Of a stretch of 64,000 nt of DNA, positions 53,601-63,776 are shown one piece after another (positions within the stretch are counted from its first letter, which is position 1; every line of letters begins with the position of its first letter). This stretch comes from Chitinophagales bacterium. Its GTDB lineage: Bacteria; Bacteroidota; Bacteroidia; Chitinophagales; Chitinophagaceae. The DNA is taken from contig JAFLBN010000002.1 in NCBI GenBank assembly GCA_017303395.1, positions 186,001 through 250,000 of the forward strand, in the 5' to 3' direction. Below the pieces are notes generated by a model that was given only the letters and a program-made list of their open reading frames with translations, made no database searches and had not been told where the DNA came from. Position numbers and translations under genes: made by a program.

Positions 53601-56564
53601 ATGAAAAACAATAAAGCCTTTTGCTACTTACTGTCTCTTTTTTTGTTGTTGTTGCCTAATATTTCGAAAGCCAACCATGCTGCAGGCGGAGAGATAATTT
53701 ATGAGCACTTAACGGGAACTCAATATAGAGTGTACTTTAAGTTTTATCGTGATTGTACAGGACCTGCAGCTCCTGTTCCGCCTAATATATCACTATGTAT
53801 AACTGAAAGTTGCAATAATACAACAACAACAATTCCTTTTAAAGTATGGCCAAATACAGGCAAACCTGTTTCTCCGGGCTGTTCTCAATATCCTACAACT
53901 TGTCAGTCTGCAACTTCAACTCTGCCAGGATATGAAGAACACTGGTATTATGAGGATGTTGATTTGCCATTTCAATGTGATTCATGGAAATTCTACACAT
54001 TCATAGGCAACAGAAATACCAGCAATAATATTGCAGGTTCATCAGGTTTATATTTTTATGTAGAAACAACATTTAATAACACAGGAACATTTCAAGGAAA
54101 TTCATCACCGTACTTTTCAATAAAGCCTATCCCATACGTATGTGTCAATCAGCCTTTTACATACAACAATGGCGCAGTAGATGTTAATGGCGACTCTTTA
54201 GTAACAGAAATAATGATGCCGTTAACAGGTGTAACATCATGTGGCAATACGCCAATACCTACTACATTTGCCCCACCTGCGCCTGGATTTCCTGCATATA
54301 ATTTGACTAATAATCCAATTCAATCAAACAATAGTTTTACAATAAACTCTGCATCCGGACAGATAGCTTTTACTCCATCAAATACGGGACCCTATATAAT
54401 AACGTTCAGAACTAAAGAATACAGAAACGGACGTTTAATAGGCTATATAATGCGAGACGTTCAAGTTCGTGTATTAGATTGTAGTAATGTTGCCCCCCTA
54501 TTTGACATTAAAGCAAATACAATACAAAACGGGAACTATACCGCGGGTACTATGTTCGGATGTATTAATCAACCGCTAAGTTTTTGTTTTGACATTGTAT
54601 CAAGCGATACCGATGCTGTTTATTCAATTGAAGACAACCATATAGCTTCTGTACCTGGTTCTACTATTACATATCAGAATCAATATAATGATTCTGTAAG
54701 AGGTTGTTTTTCATGGACACCGCAGGCTATTGATGGAGGTACTAGTAAATCACTTATTATAACTGCAAAAGACTCTACGTGCCGCCCTCCCGGTATAATG
54801 ATATACTATTCATATACTATACCAATAAAAATATGGGGGCCTACTAAAACTGTTGATGACACAACAATATGTCCGGGTGAAACTGCGTATCTGAATGCTT
54901 CAGGAGGTGGACTATATCAGTGGTCTGTATTACCTGGTGGCGATCCTATCACCAGTCTTACAAACCCTAACATAGCCAACCCGATAGCTATGCCACGCAA
55001 TAAGACAACCTATGTAGTAACATCCACAATTAACAATTATTGTAACAATAATAAAGATACTGTAACTGTAGATGTGCTTCCAGGATTAAACTTTCAGCCA
55101 CTGAATGATATTATTACCTGTCCGGGTAATCCTGTTGTTCTTGACTTAAAAATAGCACCACCTACGGGTAGTAAATATTCAGTAAAATGGTTCCCTTCTA
55201 CCTATTTGAATGACGATACATTAGCTGCGCCTACAGTTAAAGCAAAAGAATCCATTACTTATAGGGTTATCCTGACATCAAGTGGCAGTCAGTGTAAAGG
55301 TTATGACACCGTATTGGTAGATATCCTTAAAGGTTTAAGCTTAAACAATGTAGATACACAGATATGTGAGGGACAAACAGTTCAGACAAATATAACCGGC
55401 GATAGCAGGTACACGTACACGTGGACATCTACTGGCAACCCAGGCGTGTTCTCTAATGCAAATATCATAGACCCGCTAATTACACCTGCACCTATAGGTA
55501 AATCAAAATATACAGTAACTGGCAAATATCCGGGATGTATAAATGATACTACTGCAGAGTTTGATATAGAAGTACAACCAAATCCAATTGTAAAAATTGA
55601 AGATGATGCAAAACGCTGCTTTGGTGATACTATGAAGCTGAAAGCAAGTGTTACACCAACAAACTATCCATTCACACTTAAATGGGCACCAGGCTCATCG
55701 TTAAGCAATGCTAGTATTATTGACCCTATTTTCAAGGCAACAGAAACTACAACGCTTACGCTTACTGCGTCCAGCTCGGCTGGCTGTACAAGCAGCGATG
55801 ATATAAAAATCACCGTATTCCCTGCAGACTTTGTAAAAACAACAGGCGATACTGCTATATGCCCGGGTACAAAAACACAGATACATGTAGAAGGTGGAAG
55901 TATAAAATCGTTCCGTTGGTATCCTGATCTGGCTATCAGTAACAAAGAGTCTGCAAACCCATATGTTAACCCGAACTCTACACAAGTATATGCAGTGTAT
56001 GCTGTAGATACAAACTCTTGCTATGATACCTCTTTTGTAAAAGTAGCTGTACATCCAAGAGCTACCATGCAACTGCCCGACTCTATCATACTCTACCCAG
56101 GTCAGCAGGCTCAATTATCGCCTGAAGGTAACTGTACCTACTTCTCATGGTTCCCTTCTGTAGGGCTCAGCAAATCAGACATTGCTAACCCTATTGCAAA
56201 ACCTGAAGTAAACACAAAATACAGTGTAACAGGTACTACTGAAAGCGGATGTAGCGTAACGGATGAAGTAAACGTAATCATTTCTCCAGAAAGCATCATT
56301 GCAGTACCTAATGCATTCCGTCCGGGTCATGGCTCCAATACTACATTAAAAGTGATAAATCTGGGTGATGCAACACTGAAAAACTTCAGCATCTATAACA
56401 GATGGGGTATGAAGGTGTTTGAGACGAAAGACATCAACCAAGGTTGGGATGGTACATACAACGGCGAGCCACAACCACTGGGTGTTTATGTATACATTGC
56501 TGAAGGCGTAACAGCTACAGGCAAAACATTCAGAAAACAAGGTAATATAACGCTGATGCGCTAA
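53601..56564 (+). CDS. Large T9SS type B surface protein, copy 3
   Basis: 987 residues. Signal peptide 1-25 (ending ISKA-NH). The same plan as copy 2: AAGGEIIYEHL...FYRDCTG, SSPYFSIKPIPYVCVNQP, YNNGAVDVNGDSL, a row of Ig/PKD-like repeats (VLPGGDPITSLTNPN, KWFPSTYLNDDTLAAP, KWAPGSSLSN, RWYPDLAISN, WFPSVGLSKSDI), and the type B sorting domain at about 898-987 (VPNAFRPGHGSNTTL, SIYNRWGMKVF, GWDGTYNGEPQP). Exported through the type IX system and probably held at the cell surface. Function beyond this is inferred from the family. Confidence 0.9.
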   Translation: MKNNKAFCYLLSLFLLLLPNISKANHAAGGEIIYEHLTGTQYRVYFKFYRDCTGPAAPVPPNISLCITESCNNTTTTIPFKVWPNTGKPVSPGCSQYPTTCQSATSTLPGYEEHWYYEDVDLPFQCDSWKFYTFIGNRNTSNNIAGSSGLYFYVETTFNNTGTFQGNSSPYFSIKPIPYVCVNQPFTYNNGAVDVNGDSLVTEIMMPLTGVTSCGNTPIPTTFAPPAPGFPAYNLTNNPIQSNNSFTINSASGQIAFTPSNTGPYIITFRTKEYRNGRLIGYIMRDVQVRVLDCSNVAPLFDIKANTIQNGNYTAGTMFGCINQPLSFCFDIVSSDTDAVYSIEDNHIASVPGSTITYQNQYNDSVRGCFSWTPQAIDGGTSKSLIITAKDSTCRPPGIMIYYSYTIPIKIWGPTKTVDDTTICPGETAYLNASGGGLYQWSVLPGGDPITSLTNPNIANPIAMPRNKTTYVVTSTINNYCNNNKDTVTVDVLPGLNFQPLNDIITCPGNPVVLDLKIAPPTGSKYSVKWFPSTYLNDDTLAAPTVKAKESITYRVILTSSGSQCKGYDTVLVDILKGLSLNNVDTQICEGQTVQTNITGDSRYTYTWTSTGNPGVFSNANIIDPLITPAPIGKSKYTVTGKYPGCINDTTAEFDIEVQPNPIVKIEDDAKRCFGDTMKLKASVTPTNYPFTLKWAPGSSLSNASIIDPIFKATETTTLTLTASSSAGCTSSDDIKITVFPADFVKTTGDTAICPGTKTQIHVEGGSIKSFRWYPDLAISNKESANPYVNPNSTQVYAVYAVDTNSCYDTSFVKVAVHPRATMQLPDSIILYPGQQAQLSPEGNCTYFSWFPSVGLSKSDIANPIAKPEVNTKYSVTGTTESGCSVTDEVNVIISPESIIAVPNAFRPGHGSNTTLKVINLGDATLKNFSIYNRWGMKVFETKDINQGWDGTYNGEPQPLGVYVYIAEGVTATGKTFRKQGNITLMR

Positions 56565-56593
56565 TACGATAATAGCCCTATACATTTAAATAG

Positions 56594-56626
56594 AAACTGG
56601 CTTCACAAATTGTGAAGCCAGTTTTC
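56594..56626 (+). terminator. Terminator after copy 3
   Basis: AAACTGGCTTCACA / TGTGAAGCCAGTTTT, short loop, about 30 bases after the stop. Confidence 0.9.
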
Positions 56627-56655
56627 TTTGTAATATATAAGTATGAATACAAAAC

Positions 56656-56707
56656 ATAGACAAATAATAAAGCCCCTGAAGAATCAGGGGCTTTATTATT
56701 TGTCTAT
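56656..56707 (-). terminator. Terminator of fusA with 24-base perfect arms
   Basis: ATAGACAAATAATAAAGCCC... arms 56656-56679 and 56684-56707 pair perfectly around the loop AGAA; core AAAGCCCCTGA / TCAGGGGCTTT. 13 bases past the fusA stop. Confidence 0.9.
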
Positions 56708-56719
56708 AAGTAAGCTGAA

Positions 56720-58864
56720 TTATTCAGCACTTACTTTACCTTTTGCTTTAGCAACTACTTCCTCTTCGATGTTACGAGGAGCAGGTGAATAGTGGCTGAA
56801 CTCCATTACTGATGTCGCACGGCCAGAAGACAGTGAACGAAGTTGAGTTACATAACCAAACATTTCGCTCAGTGGTACTTTAGCTTTAATAACCTGCAAG
56901 TTGTTACGGCTATCCATACCTTCCAGCATAGCACGACGACGGTTCAAGTCACCTGTTACATCACCCATATATTGGTCTGGAGTAGTAACCTCTACTTTCA
57001 TAATTGGTTCCAGCAGAACTGCTTTTGCTTTACGACCAGCTTCACGGAAACCAGACTTAGCACACAATTCGAAAGACATCGCATCAGAGTCAACTTGGTG
57101 GAAAGAACCATCAAATATACGAACCCTCATGCTCTCAACAGGGAAACCTGCAAGTGCACCATTCGTCATACAAGATTCGAAACCTTTCTGAATAGCAGGG
57201 ATAAATTCACGCGGGATAGAACCACCGAAGATATCGTTGATGAACTGGAACTGACCTTTACCTTCTTTCAGGAATTCTTCGTCAGCAGGTCCGATTTCAA
57301 ACTGGATATCAGCGAATTTACCACGACCACCTGTTTGTTTCTTGAACACTTCACGGTGTTCAACTTTCATTGTGAACGCTTCTTTGTAAGCAACCTGTGG
57401 AGCGCCTTGGTTGATTTCTACTTTAAACTCGCGACGCATACGGTCAACGATGATTTCCAAGTGAAGCTCACCCATACCTTGCAGGATAGTTTGACCTGTA
57501 TCTTCGTCAGTTTTAACGCGCAATGTAGGATCTTCTTCAACAAGTTTAGCAATCGCCATACCCATTTTATCAACGTCAGCCTGAGTTTTAGGCTCAATTG
57601 CTATCGCGATAACCGGTTCTGGGATAAACATGTTTTCCAGAACAATCGGGTGTTTTTCATCACACAGTGTATCACCAGTTTTGATGTCTTTAAAACCAAC
57701 AGCAGCACCGATATCACCGGCTTCGATGAAATCTATCGGGTTTTGTTTGTTAGCGTGCATCTGCATGATACGGCTGATACGTTCGTTTTTACCAGAACGT
57801 ACGTTCAGTACATAGCTACCTGCATCTAGGTGGCCAGAATAAGCACGGAAGAACGCCAGACGACCTACGAATGGATCTGTCATGATTTTGAACGCCAATG
57901 CAGCGAATGGTTCTTTTGCATCAGGCCTGCGAATCAGTTCTTCACCTGTATCAGGGTCAGTACCTTTAATAGCTTCGATATCTACCGGAGCTGGCAAATA
58001 ACGGATAACCGCATCCAGCGCTGTTTGTACACCTTTGTTTTTGTAAGCACTACCACAAAGCATTGGGATGATGCTCAGGTCGATAGTTGCTTTACGGATA
58101 GCTTCGTGGATTTCAGCTTCAGAGATGCTATTAGGATCTTCGAAGAATTTCTCCATCAGTTGATCATCATATTCAGCAACAGCTTCTACCAGTTGAGCTC
58201 TCCAGTGATTAGCTTCTTCAACCATATCAGCAGGTATTTCACCTTCTGTATATGTCATACCTTGTGTAGCATCGTCCCATACGATAGATTTCATACGGAT
58301 CAGGTCAACCACACCTTTGAAGTTATCTTCTGCACCGATAGGCAATTGCAGCGGCACTGATTTTGCACCCAGCATATCGCGCACCTGCTGAACAACCATC
58401 AGGAAGTCTGCACCGATACGGTCCATTTTGTTTACGAAACCGATACGTGGTACACGGTAGCGGTTTGCCTGGCGCCATACTGTTTCAGATTGAGGTTCAA
58501 CACCATCAACCGCAGAAAACAAAGCAACCAGACCATCCAGTACACGCATAGAACGCTCTACCTCTACAGTAAAGTCAACGTGGCCCGGAGTATCGATGAT
58601 GTTGAATTTGTATTTTTTAGCATCTGCTGTAGGCTTACCCTGTACAGTAGGGAACTGCCAGAAGCAGGTAGTAGCAGCAGAAGTGATCGTGATACCACGC
58701 TCTTGTTCTTGTGCCATCCAGTCCATGGTAGCTGCACCTTCGTGTACTTCACCTATTTTGTGGTTAACGCCGGTGTAATAAAGGATACGTTCTGTCGTAG
58801 TGGTTTTACCCGCATCGATGTGCGCAGCAATACCAAAGTTGCGCTGATAGCGTAAGTCTGCCAT
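56720..58864 (-). CDS. fusA: Translation elongation factor G
   Basis: 714 residues, full-length EF-G. G1 [12 protein letters not shown] (14-25), switch [12 protein letters not shown] (56-66), G3 DTPGHVDF (91-98), G4 NKMD near 145, and domain IV with [14 protein letters not shown]-driven translocation of tRNA and mRNA on the ribosome, and ribosome recycling. Here it is on its own, outside the usual str operon with rpsL, rpsG and tuf, so it may be the second fusA copy common in Bacteroidota. It has a consensus promoter and terminator. Confidence 0.97.
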   Translation of the reverse strand: MADLRYQRNFGIAAHIDAGKTTTTERILYYTGVNHKIGEVHEGAATMDWMAQEQERGITITSAATTCFWQFPTVQGKPTADAKKYKFNIIDTPGHVDFTVEVERSMRVLDGLVALFSAVDGVEPQSETVWRQANRYRVPRIGFVNKMDRIGADFLMVVQQVRDMLGAKSVPLQLPIGAEDNFKGVVDLIRMKSIVWDDATQGMTYTEGEIPADMVEEANHWRAQLVEAVAEYDDQLMEKFFEDPNSISEAEIHEAIRKATIDLSIIPMLCGSAYKNKGVQTALDAVIRYLPAPVDIEAIKGTDPDTGEELIRRPDAKEPFAALAFKIMTDPFVGRLAFFRAYSGHLDAGSYVLNVRSGKNERISRIMQMHANKQNPIDFIEAGDIGAAVGFKDIKTGDTLCDEKHPIVLENMFIPEPVIAIAIEPKTQADVDKMGMAIAKLVEEDPTLRVKTDEDTGQTILQGMGELHLEIIVDRMRREFKVEINQGAPQVAYKEAFTMKVEHREVFKKQTGGRGKFADIQFEIGPADEEFLKEGKGQFQFINDIFGGSIPREFIPAIQKGFESCMTNGALAGFPVESMRVRIFDGSFHQVDSDAMSFELCAKSGFREAGRKAKAVLLEPIMKVEVTTPDQYMGDVTGDLNRRRAMLEGMDSRNNLQVIKAKVPLSEMFGYVTQLRSLSSGRATSVMEFSHYSPAPRNIEEEVVAKAKGKVSAE

Positions 58865-58907
58865 TGTTAAAAATTATGAATTTGTATTATTTTTCTAAAT
58901 TGAGGTG

Positions 58908-58915
58908 CAAATGTA
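58908..58915 (-). promoter_or_regulatory. -7 promoter box of fusA
   Basis: Minus-strand TACATTTG, exact TAnnTTTG, followed by CACCTC as in the ABC-F promoter; 43 bases before the ATG at 58864. Confidence 0.7.
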
Positions 58916-59065
58916 GGGAATTTATACGAAAAATATACTTTTTATTACCCCTCCTCTATTCCCTTAATCAAAAGAAAATATTGCTATCAGTTTGGGCAAT
59001 ATGGTTATAACACATTATTAAGACAACATATACGCTTTTAACAGTTTTATAATAATCTCCCTTTA

Positions 59066-59073
59066 TAAATTTG
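59066..59073 (+). promoter_or_regulatory. -7 promoter box of the HtrA gene
   Basis: TAAATTTG, exact TAnnTTTG, 36 bases before the ATG at 59110. No -33 TTTG at the usual distance. Confidence 0.6.
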
Positions 59074-59109
59074 GAGCATTGAACGAAACATAAAACAGTA
59101 GAAGATTAT

Positions 59110-60561
59110 ATGAAAACAAGACTTTTCCCGGTTATAGCCACAGCGGCAATTACCTCTCTGGCAACGCTCTATGCAGCAAGCAAGCTTTATGAACCCAAAC
59201 CTTATTTCGGAGTAAAAGAACAGCAGACGGAAAACACTGGGGCAAAATTCGCATCTTACGAAAGCGGAAGTGTACGTACAGGAGCTATTGCAGACTTTCA
59301 ACCGGCTGCCGAAAGCTCTGTAAAAGCTGTAGTGCACATAAAAACAGAAACTAAAGCCCGGACGGTACAAGCGGATGATGTTTTCGGGCGCATGTTCGGT
59401 CAGCAATATTATATACCACCACAGCAAGGTTCAGGCTCGGGAGTTGTAATTTCTCCTGATGGATATATTGTAACGAACAACCACGTTGTTGCCAATGCAG
59501 ATCAGGTAACAGTGACCTTCAACGATAGATTTACGACTAAAGCAAAAGTAGTATCTACAGATGCTGCAACAGATTTGGCAGTACTGAAAGTAGAAGAAAA
59601 AAACCTGCCATTTATGGAGTTTGGCAATTCAGACAATGTGAAGCTTGGTCAATGGGTGCTGGCAGTAGGCTATCCGCTTACGTTGGATGCTACTGTTACA
59701 GCAGGTATTGTCAGTGCAAAAAGCAGGTCTATTGGCATAAACAGGAGTCAGGCAAATCAGCCTGTAGAATCATTTATACAAACAGATGCTGCAGTAAATC
59801 CGGGCAACAGTGGCGGTGCGTTGGTAAATACAGAAGGGCTTTTAATAGGTATCAACTCTGCTATAGCGTCTCCTACAGGTTCATATGCAGGCTACTCCTA
59901 CGCAATACCTTCTAATATTGTGCGTAAGGTGGTAAACGATATGGTACAATTTGGCTCTGTACAGCGGGGTTATATGGGTATTACATACATCGACAGTAAG
60001 AATGCTACACCTGAGGAAATAAGCTCGCTGGCACTTGACAAAACAAACGGTGTGTATATAACAGGCATAATGGACGGTAGCGGGGCTGAAAGATCGGGGT
60101 TGCAAAAAGGTGATTTCATTACTGCTATCAATGGAGTTCCTGTACGCACATCTCCTGAGTTGCAAGAACAGATTGCCAGATACCATCCGGGAGATAAACT
60201 AAGCATTACCTACCTACGCAACGGGGCAACCAAAACAACTAGTGTTGAATTGAAAAAAGAAGTAGGAACACCAAAACTATTTGGTGCAGACCTACGCCCT
60301 ATGACAAATGATGAAAAAAGAAAATATGGCGTAAATGGTGGTGTTGTAGTAACTAATACAGGTAAAAGTGTCCTTGCGCAGGCTAGAATAAAGAACGGCT
60401 TCATCATTACATCTGTAGATGATATGGCAGTGACCGATGTAGAAAGTCTGAAAAAGGCACTGGCAAATACACAAGCGGTACAAATTGCAGGTTTCTACCC
60501 CGGATACAGAGGTATGTATTACTATAATATCAATGGTATGAGCCAGCCAAATCAGGAATAG
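59110..60561 (+). CDS. HtrA/DegP-type periplasmic serine protease
   Basis: 483 residues. N-terminal hydrophobic signal or anchor (1-22), trypsin-like domain with the triad H125 (VTNNHVV), D155 (TDLAVLK) and S234 (GNSGGALV), and two PDZ domains (about 265-375 and 385-475). Degrades or refolds misfolded envelope proteins; a natural companion to the many secreted proteins and FKBPs of this region. Monocistronic, with its own promoter and terminator. Confidence 0.95.
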   Translation: MKTRLFPVIATAAITSLATLYAASKLYEPKPYFGVKEQQTENTGAKFASYESGSVRTGAIADFQPAAESSVKAVVHIKTETKARTVQADDVFGRMFGQQYYIPPQQGSGSGVVISPDGYIVTNNHVVANADQVTVTFNDRFTTKAKVVSTDAATDLAVLKVEEKNLPFMEFGNSDNVKLGQWVLAVGYPLTLDATVTAGIVSAKSRSIGINRSQANQPVESFIQTDAAVNPGNSGGALVNTEGLLIGINSAIASPTGSYAGYSYAIPSNIVRKVVNDMVQFGSVQRGYMGITYIDSKNATPEEISSLALDKTNGVYITGIMDGSGAERSGLQKGDFITAINGVPVRTSPELQEQIARYHPGDKLSITYLRNGATKTTSVELKKEVGTPKLFGADLRPMTNDEKRKYGVNGGVVVTNTGKSVLAQARIKNGFIITSVDDMAVTDVESLKKALANTQAVQIAGFYPGYRGMYYYNINGMSQPNQE

Positions 60562-60585
60562 AATTAATTCTACTGAATATTCTGC

Positions 60586-60618
60586 AAAGGGTAGCTACCA
60601 CGCTACCCTTTCGTTTTA
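60586..60618 (+). terminator. Intrinsic terminator after the HtrA gene
   Basis: AAAGGGTAGC / GCTACCCTTT (60586-60595, 60602-60611) with a 6-base loop, then TCGTTTT. Confidence 0.85.
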
Positions 60619-60660
60619 AACGCTCATTTTTTTACACACTGCTTAGTAAAGCAGGATATT

Positions 60661-61833
60661 ATGACTATTTTTGCATCCCAAATTGAAAGAAAGTTCGTGA
60701 GACCCGTTTATATTACAAGGCTATCTAAGTTTTTACCCAACGATCCTGTTAGTAATGACGAAATGGAAAAAGTACTTGGATTGGTTAATGGAAAACCATC
60801 CAAGGCTCGCTCTATTGTGCTGCGTAATAACGGTATCAAAACACGCTACTATGCTTTTCGCGATGGCAAAAGCACACACAGCAATGTCGAGCTTTGTGCC
60901 AACGCAATCCGCGGTCTTTTTGACGAAGCACTTCCACTAGAATCTATTGATATACTGGCAGTTGGAACAAGCTCTCCCGAACAGGTAATACCATCTCACG
61001 GCTCTATGGTACATGGTGCTTTGGGCATCAACAAAGGTGTAGAACTCATTTCTGCAATGGGTACTTGTTGCAGCAGCGTGCAGGCATTGAAATATGCCCA
61101 AATGGCTATTGCAAGTGGTATTGCAGAGTCTGCTGCGGGCTGTGGCTCTGAAAAAATGAGCACTTGGATGCATGCTTCGCGCTTTGAACCAGAAGCTGAA
61201 AACCTGACCAAACTGGAAGAGAACGGCTATATAGCTTTCGAAAAAGACTTCCTAAGGTGGATGCTGAGTGATGGTGCTGCGGCAGTATTATTGCAATCTA
61301 AACCTAATGAAAACGGTAATTCTTATAAGATAGAATGGCTTGAAACCATTTCTTATGCCAATGAACTGGAAACCTGTATGTATGCAGGTGCTGTCAAAAA
61401 TGAAGATGGTTCATTAACCGGATGGAATGACCTTTCTATAGAAGACTGGACTAAACAAAGCGTATTCTCTGTAAAGCAAGATACAAAGATGCTGGCAGAG
61501 CATATTGTTAAAAAAGGTGGAGAGTTTCTACAAGGCCTGATGCAGAAATACAATCTTACATCCGATAAGATAGACTATTTCCTGCCACACATGTCCAGCG
61601 AGTTTTTCAAAAAGCCCATCAAGGAAAACCTTGAGAGCATTGGGCTTGAGATAAATAACGAAAAATGGTTCTACAATCTGCCACGTGTCGGCAATGTAGG
61701 TAGCGCATCTGCATATATGATGCTGGAAGAGTTAATGAACACCAACAAGGTTAAAAAAGGCGACCGTATTCTGGTAATGGTTCCTGAAAGTGCACGTTTC
61801 TCCTACGCATATCTGTATCTTACAGTCGTATGA
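60661..61833 (+). CDS. darB: Ketosynthase DarB (dialkylresorcinol biosynthesis)
   Basis: 390 residues, FabH-like thiolase fold. Nucleophile C136 (or C137) in MGTCCSSVQAL; likely catalytic His in YFLPHMSSEF and Asn in NVGSASA. The N-terminus FLPNDPVSNDEMEKVLG is the pattern I know from DarB proteins of flexirubin producers. DarB joins two beta-oxoacyl thioesters, which DarA then aromatises to 2,5-dialkylresorcinol, a lipid moiety of flexirubin pigments and, in some bacteria, a signal molecule. It overlaps darA by 4 bases (ATGA). No other pigment genes flank the pair. Confidence 0.88.
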   Translation: MTIFASQIERKFVRPVYITRLSKFLPNDPVSNDEMEKVLGLVNGKPSKARSIVLRNNGIKTRYYAFRDGKSTHSNVELCANAIRGLFDEALPLESIDILAVGTSSPEQVIPSHGSMVHGALGINKGVELISAMGTCCSSVQALKYAQMAIASGIAESAAGCGSEKMSTWMHASRFEPEAENLTKLEENGYIAFEKDFLRWMLSDGAAAVLLQSKPNENGNSYKIEWLETISYANELETCMYAGAVKNEDGSLTGWNDLSIEDWTKQSVFSVKQDTKMLAEHIVKKGGEFLQGLMQKYNLTSDKIDYFLPHMSSEFFKKPIKENLESIGLEINNEKWFYNLPRVGNVGSASAYMMLEELMNTNKVKKGDRILVMVPESARFSYAYLYLTVV

Positions 61834-62759
61834 TGAAACCCCGAATCCTCGTATTATACTACTCTCAGACAGGGCAGATGCTTGATATTGTGAATAATAT
61901 CCTGTCTGATGTTAAAGATAAAGTAACAATTGACTATGCTCTGATAGAGCCTGTAAAGCCATATAAGCTACCATGGAAGCCTAATGAGTTTTTTGATGTG
62001 ATGCCTGAAACAGTGCAATTGATACCTATTGAGCTGAAACCATTACCACAGGAAATAAAACAACAAGAATACGACCTCGTAATATTCGGATACACATCCT
62101 GGTTTGTCAATCCTTCTTTACCCATAAGTTCTTTTCTGCAGAGCACAGACGCCGAAATACTCAGTGGTAAAAATGTAATCACTGTTATTGGTTGCCGAAA
62201 TATGTGGCTACATGGGCAGGAAGTAGTAAAGCGTTACTTCAAAAATCTGAAGGCTAATCTTATAGGGAATATTGTTTTAACCGACAGCAACCCAAATCTT
62301 GTTTCAGTACTTACTGTCATCCGTTGGATGTTTAAAGGTAAGAAAGAAGCAACGGGCATGTTGCCTGCAGCAGGTATTCAGGAACAGGATATGAAACGTG
62401 CATCGCGTTTCGGAATGCCGATATACAGGCACCTGACTGAAAACAAACTGGCTCTACTCCATAAAGAATTACTGATGCTTGGCGCAATACACCTTAAATC
62501 AGGCCTAATAGTATTGGAACGCAGGGCAATAACAAATTTCAGAAAGTGGGCAAAATTCATTCGTGACAAAGGTGGCCCCGGAGCTCCTGAAAGATTAAGA
62601 CGTGTTGTCCTCTTCAAAAGGCTACTGATAGTTGCCATATTCATACTGTCTCCTATTTCATCGTTCACTGCATTCATACAGATGCAATTGCAAAAGCGTA
62701 AACTACTTAGCGACAGAGAATATTTTAAAAGTCTTGACTATAAAGACAATGTATTTTAA
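61830..62759 (+). CDS. darA: Dialkylresorcinol-condensing enzyme DarA
   Basis: 309 residues. The N-terminal half is flavodoxin-like (LVLYYSQTGQMLDI, 7-20; FGYTSWFVNPSLPI, about 91-104; TVIGCRNMW, about 116-124), matching the DarA family. The C-terminal half is longer and basic, with a hydrophobic segment near 265-285 that may tie the protein to the membrane. Cyclase/aromatase partner of DarB. It overlaps the darB stop by 4 bases, so the two are translationally coupled. A second ATG at 61833 is also possible as start. Confidence 0.88.
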   Translation: MMKPRILVLYYSQTGQMLDIVNNILSDVKDKVTIDYALIEPVKPYKLPWKPNEFFDVMPETVQLIPIELKPLPQEIKQQEYDLVIFGYTSWFVNPSLPISSFLQSTDAEILSGKNVITVIGCRNMWLHGQEVVKRYFKNLKANLIGNIVLTDSNPNLVSVLTVIRWMFKGKKEATGMLPAAGIQEQDMKRASRFGMPIYRHLTENKLALLHKELLMLGAIHLKSGLIVLERRAITNFRKWAKFIRDKGGPGAPERLRRVVLFKRLLIVAIFILSPISSFTAFIQMQLQKRKLLSDREYFKSLDYKDNVF

Positions 62760-62761
62760 TT

Positions 62762-62803
62762 ACAATAAAAAAAGAGGGTATCACTACCCTCTTTTTTTAT
62801 TGT
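62762..62803. terminator. Bidirectional terminator between darA and the isoaspartyl peptidase gene
   Basis: 19-base perfect arms (62762-62780 and 62785-62803), AAAAAAAGAGGGTA / TACCCTCTTTTTTT, loop TCAC. The stop codon of the peptidase gene (62797-62799) lies in one arm. Confidence 0.92.
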
Positions 62804-63750
62804 CCGTAATATGCTATTTCCTCTCGCCCTTCGCTGTTTCGCATGCCGCGATACATACCGGCTGAGTTCATACAGAATTCGTGATTACCATATTTATCTA
62901 CACCTATCAGGCCACCTTCACCACCCATTTTCACCAACTTATCTTTCACAACAATATTACATGCTTCATGCAGCGAAAGCCCTTTATATTCCATCAGGCA
63001 AGAAACATCGTGTGCTACAACAGCACGCAAAAAGAACTCACCATGGCCTGTACATGATATAGCACAGGTATTATTGTTAGCATAAGTACCACTACCCACA
63101 ACCGGGCTGTCACCAATCCGACCAAACCTTTTATTGGTCATGCCACCAGTAGAAGTACCGGCAGCCAGATTGCCTTCAGTATCAAATGCTACAGCACCTA
63201 CAGTACCAAATTTATAATCGGTATTAGGTGCAGTGCCTCCTTTTAGGTTGTCACCTTCGTGGTCCAGTTGGGTGAAATCACTATCACGTATTTTCACCCA
63301 TTGTTCGTATCGTTGTTTATTAAAAAAGTAATCGTCTTTTGCTTGCTCTATGCCGCGAGACAATGCAAACTCACCTGCTCCACTGCCACTCAAAAACACA
63401 TGCCCTGAATGTAGCATTACTTCGCGCGCCAGCTTAATAGGATTTTTTATATTCCTGACACCTGATACCGCACCTGCTGAAAGGTCTTTACCATTCATTA
63501 TCATGGCATCCATTTCATGCAGCCCCTTCTTTGTAAATACAGAACCGCGACCCGCATTAAAAATCGGATTGTTCTCCAACTCAACAATAGCAGCCACAAC
63601 AGCATCGGTAGATGTACCGCCGCCTTTCAATATATCATAACCGGCATCTAATGCAGCTTTCAATCCTGCATCATATTCCGCTTCCATTTCTTTGGTCATC
63701 ATAGCAGGAGTAATATTGCCTGCGCCGCCGTGTATAACGAGTGTAATCAT
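62797..63750 (-). CDS. Isoaspartyl peptidase / plant-type L-asparaginase
   Basis: 317 residues, Ntn-hydrolase family. Starts VIHGGAGNITP; the autocleavage and nucleophile threonine is in KFGTVGAVAFD (about residue 180), followed by AAGTSTGGMTNKRFGRIGDSP and the substrate loop GTGHGEFF-like CTGHGEFF. Processes itself into alpha and beta subunits and hydrolyses beta-aspartyl dipeptides and asparagine. No signal peptide, so cytoplasmic. 26 bases downstream of the phosphoribosyltransferase gene on the same strand. Confidence 0.93.
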   Translation of the reverse strand: MITLVIHGGAGNITPAMMTKEMEAEYDAGLKAALDAGYDILKGGGTSTDAVVAAIVELENNPIFNAGRGSVFTKKGLHEMDAMIMNGKDLSAGAVSGVRNIKNPIKLAREVMLHSGHVFLSGSGAGEFALSRGIEQAKDDYFFNKQRYEQWVKIRDSDFTQLDHEGDNLKGGTAPNTDYKFGTVGAVAFDTEGNLAAGTSTGGMTNKRFGRIGDSPVVGSGTYANNNTCAISCTGHGEFFLRAVVAHDVSCLMEYKGLSLHEACNIVVKDKLVKMGGEGGLIGVDKYGNHEFCMNSAGMYRGMRNSEGREEIAYYGQ

Positions 63751-63776
63751 TCTTTGAAGTAGTAATTGATATGAGA

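Noticed and set aside
56843..57829. A 328-codon open frame on the plus strand
   Set aside because: It lies wholly antisense to fusA, is Phe/Thr/His rich in a way expected of a complementary strand, and matches no domain. fusA is certain.
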